From NCBI GenBank assembly GCA_013695115.1, contig JACDBD010000198.1, positions 1-5,446 of the forward strand: DNA of 5,446 bases. Reading direction: 5' to 3'. The DNA comes from Actinomycetota bacterium. GTDB lineage: Bacteria; Actinomycetota; Acidimicrobiia; IMCC26256; JACDBD01. A program made the position numbers and the translations under genes. Under the pieces are notes generated by a model. That model was not told the origin of the DNA. It searched no databases and saw only the letters and a list, made by a program, of their open reading frames with translations. Below, piece after piece: positions 1 to 5,046 of this stretch; within the stretch, counting starts at the first letter, position 1; each line of letters starts with the position of its first letter.

Positions 1-756
1 GCCGAGAACGGGCAGGACACCGGGCCACGGGCCCTCGACGACGTCCTCGATCTCGTGCCCGCCGATCCCCGCAAGGGCTACGACGTCCGACCGGTGGTCG
101 AGCTCGTGTGCGACGCCGGCTCGGTCCTCGAGCTCCAGCCCGGGTTCGGACGCGCCGTCGTCAGCGCGCTCGCGCACCTGGGCGGTGCCCCGGTCGCGGT
201 CGTCGCCAACCAGCCCGCGGTCAAAGCGGGATCGATCGACACCGACGCCGCCGACAAGGCGGCGCGTTTCCTCGAGCTCGCCGACGCGTTCCACCTGCCG
301 GTCGTGTTCCTGGCCGACAACCCCGGCGTGATGGCGGGTACCGCCGCCGAGCGCAGCGGCATCCTCCGCCACGCCGCCCGCATGTTCGCGGCCCAGGCTC
401 GGGTGCGATCGGCCAAGTTGCACGTGACGATGCGCAAGGCGTACGGGTTCGGTAGCTCGCTCATGGCGATGAACCCGTTCGACGGCCAGACGGTGACGCT
501 GGCGTTCCCGGGCGCGCGGCTCGGCGCCATGCCCGCCGAGAGCGGCGCCGACGCCGCCGGGCTGGAGGGCGACAGCCGCGACCTGCTCGAGCACTCCGAG
601 CTCGGCGGGGCGTACTCGGCCGCCGACACCATGAGCTACGACGCGGTGATCGATCCCCGCGAGCTGCGCAACGCCCTGCTCGACGCTCTGCGGCTGTCCG
701 CGACCCGCGCGACCGGCCCGGTCGCGCCCCGCGCGCCCCGCGGCATCCTGCCCTGA
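1..756 (+). CDS. Acyl-CoA carboxylase carboxyltransferase (beta) subunit, C-terminal part
   Basis: Partial gene: the frame is open from base 1 and ends at TGA 754-756, giving 251 visible residues of a protein usually about 500-550 long. A GTG at 55 is internal to the domain, so it is not taken as the start. Numbering from the first visible codon, family landmarks run in order: DPRKGYDVR at 22-30, VANQP at 68-72, DTDAADKAARF at 80-90, DNPGVMAGTAAERSGILRH at 106-124, RKAYG at 145-149, and the closing VIDPRELR at 216-223. This is the C-terminal crotonase-like domain, which in the family binds carboxybiotin and transfers CO2 to an acyl-CoA, working with a cytoplasmic biotin carboxylase/carrier subunit not seen here. 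The usual RKAYGGAY is RKAYGFGS, and the residue matching the acyl-length selector of PccB/AccD5 is Ser153, so acetyl-, propionyl- or other acyl-CoA cannot be chosen. The tail (about 233-251) is Pro/Arg-rich and unconserved. The ligase gene follows after 31 bases. Confidence 0.93.
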   Translation, partial: AENGQDTGPRALDDVLDLVPADPRKGYDVRPVVELVCDAGSVLELQPGFGRAVVSALAHLGGAPVAVVANQPAVKAGSIDTDAADKAARFLELADAFHLPVVFLADNPGVMAGTAAERSGILRHAARMFAAQARVRSAKLHVTMRKAYGFGSSLMAMNPFDGQTVTLAFPGARLGAMPAESGADAAGLEGDSRDLLEHSELGGAYSAADTMSYDAVIDPRELRNALLDALRLSATRATGPVAPRAPRGILP

Positions 757-787
757 CGCCGCAAGCCTGACGCTACTGTCACGTTCC

Positions 788-2398
788 GTGACCGAACCGA
801 GGCCGCAGACCACCGTCCTCGACGCGCTGGTGGGGCGGCTCGCGGACGATCCCGACGGGCCCTACCTCGACTTCGAGGGCGACGCCTACAGCGCCCGGCG
901 CATGGACGTCGAGTCCAGCCGGCTCGCCCACGCGCTCGCCGGCTTCGGCGTCGCCCCCGGCGACCGGGTCGCGAGCGTGCTCGAGAACTCACCAGCGCAG
1001 GTCGTCACGTTCTTTGCCACGCTCAAGCTCGGCGCGATCGCGGTGCCGATCAACACCGCCTACAAGGGCGACTTCCTCCGGCACCAGCTCGCCGACTCCG
1101 GCTCGAAGGTCGTCGTGGTCCAGGGCGACTTCGCCGGGCGAGTCGCCGAGATCGCCGCCGACGCCGCGCTGTCCGACCTTGCCGCCGCGGTGGTTGTGGG
1201 GCCGCCGGACGAGATCATCGACGGTGTCCCGGCCCACGACTGGGAGCAGGTTTTGGCGAGCTCGACCGACGCCGCGGTGTCCGACGCGGGAGTGACCCCG
1301 GCCGATATCGCCTGCTTCATCTACACCGCCGGCACGACCGGCCCGTCGAAGGGGTGCATGCTCCCGCACAACTACATCGTCGCCCTTGCCGACCAGATCA
1401 TCCGGGCGTGGCAGCGGCGGCCCGACGACGTCGTGCTCACGCCGCTGCCGCTCTTCCACTTCAACGCGATCTCGGTGTGCGTCGTCGGGACCTTGCTCGC
1501 GGGCGGACAGGCGAGCATCGCCCGGCGTTTCTCGGTGTCGCGCTTCTGGCCCGAGGTGAAGCGCACCGGCGCGACCATCGCCTCGATGCTCGGCTCGCTC
1601 GCGATCCTGATCGCCGACGCCGACGATCATCCCGACCAGTCCGGCCACCGCCTGCGATTGTGCGCAGCCGCGCCCATGCCCCCCGACATCGACCGCATCT
1701 GGCAGGACCGGTTCGGGTGCACGACGTTCAGCGCCGGCTACGGGCTGACCGAGGCGTCGCTCATCTCGGTGCTCGACGCCGGCGAGCCCAACGCGGTCGG
1801 CGCCGCGGGCAAGCCCAACGCTCACGATTTCGACGTGCGCCTTGTTGACGACGACGACGTCGAGGTCGCGGTGGGGGAGATCGGCGAGATCGTGTGCCGC
1901 CCCCAGCGACCGAATCTGATGTTCGCGGGGTACTGGCACCGGCCCGAGGTGACGGTCGAGGTGCTGCGCAACCTGTGGTTCCACACCGGTGACCTCGGAC
2001 GGCTCGACGACGACGGGTTCCTCTTCTTCGTCGACCGCAAGAAGGACTACCTGCGCCGCCGGGGCGAGAACATCTCCAGCTTCGAGATGGAGCGGACGTT
2101 CCACGGCCATCCCGCGATCAAGGATGTGGCGGTGCACTCGGTGCCGAGCGAGCAGGGCGAGGACGAGGTAAAGGTGACCGTAGTGCTCCAGGCCGATGCG
2201 CAGGTGAGCGAGGAGGAGCTGTGCGCGTGGTCGGTGGAGCGGGTCCCGTACTTCGCCGTGCCCCGCTACATCGAGTTTCGTGACGACCTGCCCCGCAACC
2301 CGGTGGGGCGGGTGCTGAAGTACGAGCTGCGCGACGACGGAGTCACCAAGACCACCTGGGACCGCGAGGCCGCCGGCTTCACGTTCGACCGCCGCTAG
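788..2398 (+). CDS. AMP-forming acyl-CoA ligase (ANL superfamily, CaiC-like)
   Basis: A complete 536-residue adenylate-forming enzyme, normal length for an acyl-CoA synthetase. It should activate a carboxylic acid to acyl-AMP and then acyl-CoA in the cytoplasm. Motifs in order: the A3 phosphate loop YTAGTTGPSKG (179-189), A5 GYGLTE (317-322), A7 HTGD (399-402), the A8 hinge DRKKDYLRRRGENIS (416-430), and A10 NPVGRVLKYELR (504-515). The hinge and A10 wording recall the CaiC-like 'ATP-dependent acyl-CoA ligase' group rather than classic long-chain FadD enzymes; this is recognition, not a search. At A10 the usual catalytic Lys of the GK pair is Arg508, with Lys511 three residues on. GTG 788 is chosen because residues 8-50 match the normal family N-terminus; the next in-frame ATG, at 902, would remove it. 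No Shine-Dalgarno is evident, so the start may be leaderless or coupled to the upstream carboxylase. The acid substrate is unknown. Family call secure, substrate not. Confidence 0.95.
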   Translation: MTEPRPQTTVLDALVGRLADDPDGPYLDFEGDAYSARRMDVESSRLAHALAGFGVAPGDRVASVLENSPAQVVTFFATLKLGAIAVPINTAYKGDFLRHQLADSGSKVVVVQGDFAGRVAEIAADAALSDLAAAVVVGPPDEIIDGVPAHDWEQVLASSTDAAVSDAGVTPADIACFIYTAGTTGPSKGCMLPHNYIVALADQIIRAWQRRPDDVVLTPLPLFHFNAISVCVVGTLLAGGQASIARRFSVSRFWPEVKRTGATIASMLGSLAILIADADDHPDQSGHRLRLCAAAPMPPDIDRIWQDRFGCTTFSAGYGLTEASLISVLDAGEPNAVGAAGKPNAHDFDVRLVDDDDVEVAVGEIGEIVCRPQRPNLMFAGYWHRPEVTVEVLRNLWFHTGDLGRLDDDGFLFFVDRKKDYLRRRGENISSFEMERTFHGHPAIKDVAVHSVPSEQGEDEVKVTVVLQADAQVSEEELCAWSVERVPYFAVPRYIEFRDDLPRNPVGRVLKYELRDDGVTKTTWDREAAGFTFDRR

Positions 2399-2453
2399 CC
2401 TCCGCTCCTGGTCGCACTCGCTTCGCTCGCCGCTCCCGCACAGTCCTGATTGC

Positions 2454-2480
2454 CCGGCGGCCGGGGGACCCGGCCGCCGG
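2454..2480. terminator. 12-bp perfect GC hairpin between convergent genes
   Basis: Bases 2454-2465 pair without mismatch with 2469-2480, leaving a three-base GGA loop. It lies 55 bases after the ligase stop and 14 bases past the methyltransferase stop on the other strand, so it could end transcription from both sides. No T-run follows on either strand, as is common for hairpins in high-GC actinobacteria. Termination is inferred from position and stability. The rest of the 96-base spacer holds no gene. Confidence 0.6.
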
Positions 2481-2494
2481 CGCGTGGATGGCAA

Positions 2495-3223
2495 TCACCT
2501 CTTCCTAACCCTCCAGATCTCCTCCGCGGGCCAGCGGCGCGCCCAAACGTACGGCACGAACTCGTCGTAGGTCGTGGTGCCGTCCTTCGGGGCGCGGAGG
2601 TGCAGAAGGTCCTCTACTTCGAAGCCGTGTCGGCGGAAGAGCGCGAGCCACTCTCCGTAGGGGAGCTGGAACTCGGCCACGCCCTCGGGCCAGACAAGGG
2701 CGTGGTCCCCGAACCAGCCCCGCTGGAGCTCGTGGGTCGAGCCTGCCTCCTCGTCGGTCAGCCATTTGAGGAAGCTCGAGATGCAGAATGCGAGCAGACC
2801 GCCGGAACGCAGGATGCGGCTGACCTCGGGCACGGTGACCTCGGGATCGCAGAAGCCCATGGCGCCGTGGTCGCCGAAGACCACGTCGAAGGAGTCGTCG
2901 GCGAACGGGGCTGCCTCGCCGCTGGCCTGCGCCAGCGGAACCCCGCAGCCCCGGGCGTGGTGCAACTGCGCCGCCGACTGGTCGAGCCCGACGACCCGGG
3001 CGCCGTCTTCGGCGAGGGCGAGCGACCACTGGGCCGCGCCGCAGCCGAGCTCGAGCACGTCGAGATCTCGGACATCGCCGAGGACGCCGAGTTCCGCCTC
3101 GGGGATGCGCCACGCGCCCCAGCCCCGCGGCGCGGTGTCGAGCGCCTCGCCGTGGGCGGCCTGGTAGTCGTCGGCGTCGGCGTCCCAGAAGGCCCGGTTG
3201 TGCGCTTCGTGGTCGCGCGCCAC
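2495..3223 (-). CDS. Class I SAM-dependent methyltransferase
   Basis: A 242-residue protein with a Rossmann-fold methyltransferase core (Methyltransf_11/25 type). Motif I is VLELGCGAA (56-64), the SAM-binding loop. Asp81 at the end of the second strand (VVGLDQS) is placed to bind the ribose hydroxyls. SGEAAPFADDSFDVVF (101-116) covers motifs II-III, and the ILRSGGLLAF strand (137-146) follows. The N-terminus HNRAFWDADADDYQ (8-21) is typical of small-molecule methyltransferases. The aromatic C-terminal region (about 165-240) probably forms the substrate cap. The methyl acceptor cannot be deduced. I chose GTG 3223-3221, giving MARDHEAHN. It lies 8 bases after the stop of the coiled-coil gene, whereas the upstream in-frame ATG at 3418 would add about 65 low-complexity Arg/Gly residues read antiphase through that gene. 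No strong Shine-Dalgarno precedes it, which fits translational coupling. Confidence 0.9.
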   Translation of the reverse strand: MARDHEAHNRAFWDADADDYQAAHGEALDTAPRGWGAWRIPEAELGVLGDVRDLDVLELGCGAAQWSLALAEDGARVVGLDQSAAQLHHARGCGVPLAQASGEAAPFADDSFDVVFGDHGAMGFCDPEVTVPEVSRILRSGGLLAFCISSFLKWLTDEEAGSTHELQRGWFGDHALVWPEGVAEFQLPYGEWLALFRRHGFEVEDLLHLRAPKDGTTTYDEFVPYVWARRWPAEEIWRVRKR

Positions 3224-3231
3224 TCGTGGCC

Positions 3232-3621
3232 CTACTTGTCGAGCAGCGCCTTGCGCTCGGCCCGCGACTTCTTCCACTCCTCGAGGAAGGCGGTGTAGCC
3301 CTTCTTGGCCGCCGCCCCGCCCGCGCCCGCCGCGCCCGATACCTCGTCGGCGAGCTTCGAGAACGTGTCGCCCAGATTGCCGACGGCGTCCTCGACCTGG
3401 CCGGCGGCCGACTTCCACGCGTCGGCGCCGGCCTTGGTGGCGTCATCGAGGCGTGAGCGGACTTCGCGCTGCTGGTCGCGGAGGGCGTCGATCGCCTTCT
3501 CGAGCCGGTCACGCACCTCGGCCTGGGCGAGATCGGCCTGAACCCGGAGCTCGTCGATCTGTTGCTGGAGCTTCTCGAGCGCTTCCTTCGCCTTCGCGCG
3601 GTACTCGTCCTGGATCGCCAT
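3232..3621 (-). CDS. Small coiled-coil, phasin-like protein of unknown function
   Basis: A 129-residue, almost wholly helical, highly charged protein. Residues 5-62 have heptad-like hydrophobic spacing (leucines and isoleucines among Lys/Glu/Arg/Gln) and no proline, predicting a long coiled coil. Residues 63-93 look amphipathic, 94-105 are an Ala/Gly linker (SGAAGAGGAAA), and 106-129 form a basic tail with FLEEWKKSRAERK. No signal peptide, membrane segment or catalytic motif is seen. The architecture resembles phasins or apolipoprotein-like helical proteins that coat granules or membranes, but this is shape similarity only and no PHA gene is nearby. ATG 3621-3619 is preferred over the ATG at 3636 because GGGGAGGG (plus-strand 3627-3634) sits at ideal spacing before it and would be inside the longer version. 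It is first in an apparent operon with the methyltransferase. Confidence 0.8.
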   Translation of the reverse strand: MAIQDEYRAKAKEALEKLQQQIDELRVQADLAQAEVRDRLEKAIDALRDQQREVRSRLDDATKAGADAWKSAAGQVEDAVGNLGDTFSKLADEVSGAAGAGGAAAKKGYTAFLEEWKKSRAERKALLDK

Positions 3622-3648
3622 GACCGCCCTCCCCATCGTGGGACGGTC
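3622..3648 (-). promoter_or_regulatory. Ribosome-binding site in a possible leader hairpin
   Basis: Read on the minus strand, GACCGTCC (3648-3641) can pair with GGGCGGTC (3629-3622), 8 pairs including one G-U, around an 11-base loop CACGATGGGGA. The second arm ends directly at the ATG, and the Shine-Dalgarno GGGGAGGG lies half in the loop and half in the stem. The ribosome-binding site is clear and decides the start of the coiled-coil gene. That the hairpin forms or regulates translation is inference. Confidence 0.4.
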
Positions 3649-3715
3649 AGGCTACCCGCGTCTCCCTTTCTTGGAGCAGGGAGCGGCGGAGTCCGAGGAG
3701 AACCGCCCATCATGA

Positions 3716-3728
3716 ACTGAGATTCAGT
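3716..3728. promoter_or_regulatory. Short dyad ACTGA-GAT-TCAGT, possible regulator site
   Basis: Perfect 5-bp arms around a 3-bp centre, 14 bases upstream of the candidate -35 box of the amidohydrolase promoter and between the two divergent genes. It partly overlaps a second loose dyad, TTCA-N6-TGAA (3723-3736). It lies in an AT-richer patch than its surroundings, as binding sites often do. Short arms make chance occurrence possible. Confidence 0.3.
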
Positions 3729-3742
3729 AGGTTGAACAGGGG

Positions 3743-3771
3743 TTGCAGCGACCGGCCGGTCGGGTTACGTT
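3743..3771 (+). promoter_or_regulatory. Candidate sigma-70-type promoter of the amidohydrolase gene
   Basis: TTGCAG (3743-3748) resembles a -35 box and TACGTT (3766-3771) matches TAnnnT, separated by exactly 17 bases. A start site near 3778-3780 would give a leader of about 20 bases carrying GAGGGGG (3785-3791), 8 bases before ATG 3800. The geometry of promoter, leader and ribosome site is internally consistent. The -35 match is only partial. Confidence 0.45.
3749..3762. promoter_or_regulatory. 14-bp perfect palindrome, candidate repressor operator
   Basis: CGACCGGCCGGTCG is its own reverse complement over all 14 bases and fills most of the spacer between the candidate -35 and -10 boxes. A dimeric repressor bound here would block RNA polymerase. 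GACCGG/CCGGTC half-sites are of a kind seen in operators of actinobacterial TetR-family regulators. No regulator gene lies in the window, so its identity is unknown. Confidence 0.45.
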
Positions 3772-3799
3772 CACGCCGGATCACGAGGGGGTTCCTGCG

Positions 3800-5023
3800 A
3801 TGGCGGTCACCGACACCAAGCCCGAGCTCCAGTTCGTCGACGCCGACGGCCACGTGCTCGAGCACCCCAACAAGATGCAGGAGTACGCCTCGGCCGAGTA
3901 CCGCGATCGCGTCTGGCACATCGAGACCGACGCCGACGGGCGCGAGTGGGTCCACTGGGACGGGGCCCGTGACCCGGCCAACGTCTTCGCCCTCGCCGGC
4001 ACCGGGGGCATGACCGCGGAGGAGCAGGCCCGGGCGGCGACGGGCGAGCTTCGGTACACCCAGATCCGACCGGGTGCGTTCGAGCCCGAGCCCCGTCTCG
4101 CCGACCTCGACACCGAGCGCATCAACCAGACCGTCCTCTATCCGACGATGCTGCTCGGGATCGCCAGCATCAAGGACGTCGACATGGCCGTCGCCCAGTG
4201 CCGCGCCTATAACGACTGGCTGTCCGACTTCTGTAGCGCCGACCCCAACCGTCTCTTCGGAATCGCGGTCATCCCCCAGCAGGACGTCGCCGCGGCCGCG
4301 GCCGAGATCCAGCGCGCGTCGAAGAAGCCGAACCTGGTGGGGACGTTCATCCGTCCCAACCCAGTGGTGGAGTGGAAGCACTTCCACGACCCCGTCTACG
4401 ACCCGATGTGGAAGGCGGCGTCCGACGCCGGCTGGCCCATCGGGCTGCACCCGTTCCTCGCCGGCGACGTGCCCGGCGCGGTGGTCGGGCTGCGGCTCAA
4501 CGAGGTCCACTCGGACGTAAGCCTGTTGCCGTACCAGTCGCGCATGAACATCAGCAACATCTTCTACACGCAGGCCATCGGCAACCCCGTCGACATGATG
4601 ACGAGCCTGGCGTTCCTGCTCGCCGGCGGGGTGTGCGAACGCTTCCCCGACCTCGAGGTCATCGTGCTGGAGACCAACGGTGGCTGGATCACGCCGTGGA
4701 TGGAGCGGCTCGACCACAACGCCAAGACGTTCCCGTGGGACGTCCCCGACTGCAAGCTGGCGCCGTCGGAGTACTTCCGTCGCCAGTGCTACATCAGCTT
4801 CGATGCGGACGAGGAGACGCTCGGGCTCGCGGCCGAGTCGCCCTACGTCGGCGACGACCGCATCATCTGGGCATCCGACTATCCGCACCCCGACGCCAAG
4901 TTCCCGGGCACGGTCGACGAGCTGCTCGAGAACATCGGTGACCTCGACGCCAAGGCCCAGGAGAACATCGCCTGGCGCAACGCCCAGCGCTTGTACCGCC
5001 TTCCCGACTTCCAGCCTGACTGA
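3800..5023 (+). CDS. Amidohydrolase-2 family metal-dependent hydrolase/decarboxylase (COG2159 type)
   Basis: A 407-residue TIM-barrel protein of the amidohydrolase superfamily, in the group that includes aminocarboxymuconate-semialdehyde decarboxylase and LigW-like enzymes. Landmarks: FVDADGHVLEHP (12-23) at the first barrel strand, LYPTMLLGI (113-121), YNDWLSDFC (137-145) with DPNRLFGIAVIP (148-159), IGLHPF (214-219), RFPDLEVIVLETNGGWI (281-297) and WASDYPH (357-363). Probable metal ligands are Asp16, His18, His217 and Asp360. The first HxH is DxH here, and the fourth-ligand histidine of ACMSD appears as the ETNGG segment (Glu291), a pattern common in this subgroup. Decarboxylation or C-C/C-N hydrolysis of an aromatic or cyclic acid is likely; the substrate is unknown. 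ATG 3800 is chosen for its Shine-Dalgarno GAGGGGG and because protein similarity begins here; a TTG at 3743 would add 19 residues from within the promoter. It has its own candidate promoter and palindrome and no same-strand partner. Confidence 0.92.
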   Translation: MAVTDTKPELQFVDADGHVLEHPNKMQEYASAEYRDRVWHIETDADGREWVHWDGARDPANVFALAGTGGMTAEEQARAATGELRYTQIRPGAFEPEPRLADLDTERINQTVLYPTMLLGIASIKDVDMAVAQCRAYNDWLSDFCSADPNRLFGIAVIPQQDVAAAAAEIQRASKKPNLVGTFIRPNPVVEWKHFHDPVYDPMWKAASDAGWPIGLHPFLAGDVPGAVVGLRLNEVHSDVSLLPYQSRMNISNIFYTQAIGNPVDMMTSLAFLLAGGVCERFPDLEVIVLETNGGWITPWMERLDHNAKTFPWDVPDCKLAPSEYFRRQCYISFDADEETLGLAAESPYVGDDRIIWASDYPHPDAKFPGTVDELLENIGDLDAKAQENIAWRNAQRLYRLPDFQPD

Positions 5024-5046
5024 GCGGGGCTGTCCGTCAGCCCCGC
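5024..5046. terminator. Shared convergent hairpin overlapping a stop codon
   Basis: GCGGGGCTG (5024-5032) pairs perfectly with CAGCCCCGC (5038-5046) around a five-base loop. The stem begins at the base after the amidohydrolase TGA and includes the last codons and most of the stop codon (5039-5037) of the opposing membrane-protein gene. It is probably a bidirectional terminator for the convergent pair. No T-run is seen on either side. Confidence 0.6.

Noticed and set aside
78..632. 184-codon minus-strand frame opposite the carboxyltransferase
   Set aside because: No motif or ribosome site; explained by base composition.
989..2494. 501-codon open frame on the minus strand, antisense to the acyl-CoA ligase
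   Set aside because: It mirrors the GC-rich third positions of the ligase. Its translation is low-complexity Arg/Gly/Val/Asp/His with no family motif, while the plus strand has a full set of ANL motifs.
2450..3298. 282-codon plus-strand frame opposite the methyltransferase
   Set aside because: It is antisense to a methyltransferase with an intact SAM motif, has no ribosome site, and would begin inside the terminator hairpin.
3224..3418. N-terminal extension of the methyltransferase from ATG 3418
   Set aside because: The added residues are a low-complexity Arg/Gly run overlapping the coiled-coil gene in another frame; the family N-terminus begins close to GTG 3223.
3662..3683. Inverted repeat CTCCCT/AGGGAG with a 10-base loop in the divergent region
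   Set aside because: The arms are only 6 bp with a long loop, and neither flanking gene ends here, so a terminator makes no sense. It was not supported enough to annotate.
2505..3713. 402-codon minus-strand frame through both the coiled-coil and methyltransferase genes
   Set aside because: The product is mostly Arg, Pro, Ser and Ala. The two real genes in other frames have family motifs or good helix periodicity and a proper ribosome site.
3695..3720. GAGGAG followed by ATG-AAC-TGA, a two-codon minimal open frame in the divergent region
   Set aside because: The Shine-Dalgarno spacing is 11 bases, and it lies upstream of the candidate amidohydrolase promoter, so it would not be on that transcript. 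Chance is the simplest explanation.
3743..3799. N-terminal extension of the amidohydrolase from TTG 3743
   Set aside because: It would translate the -10 box, palindrome and Shine-Dalgarno region. ATG 3800 has a good ribosome site and begins just before the conserved DADGH segment.
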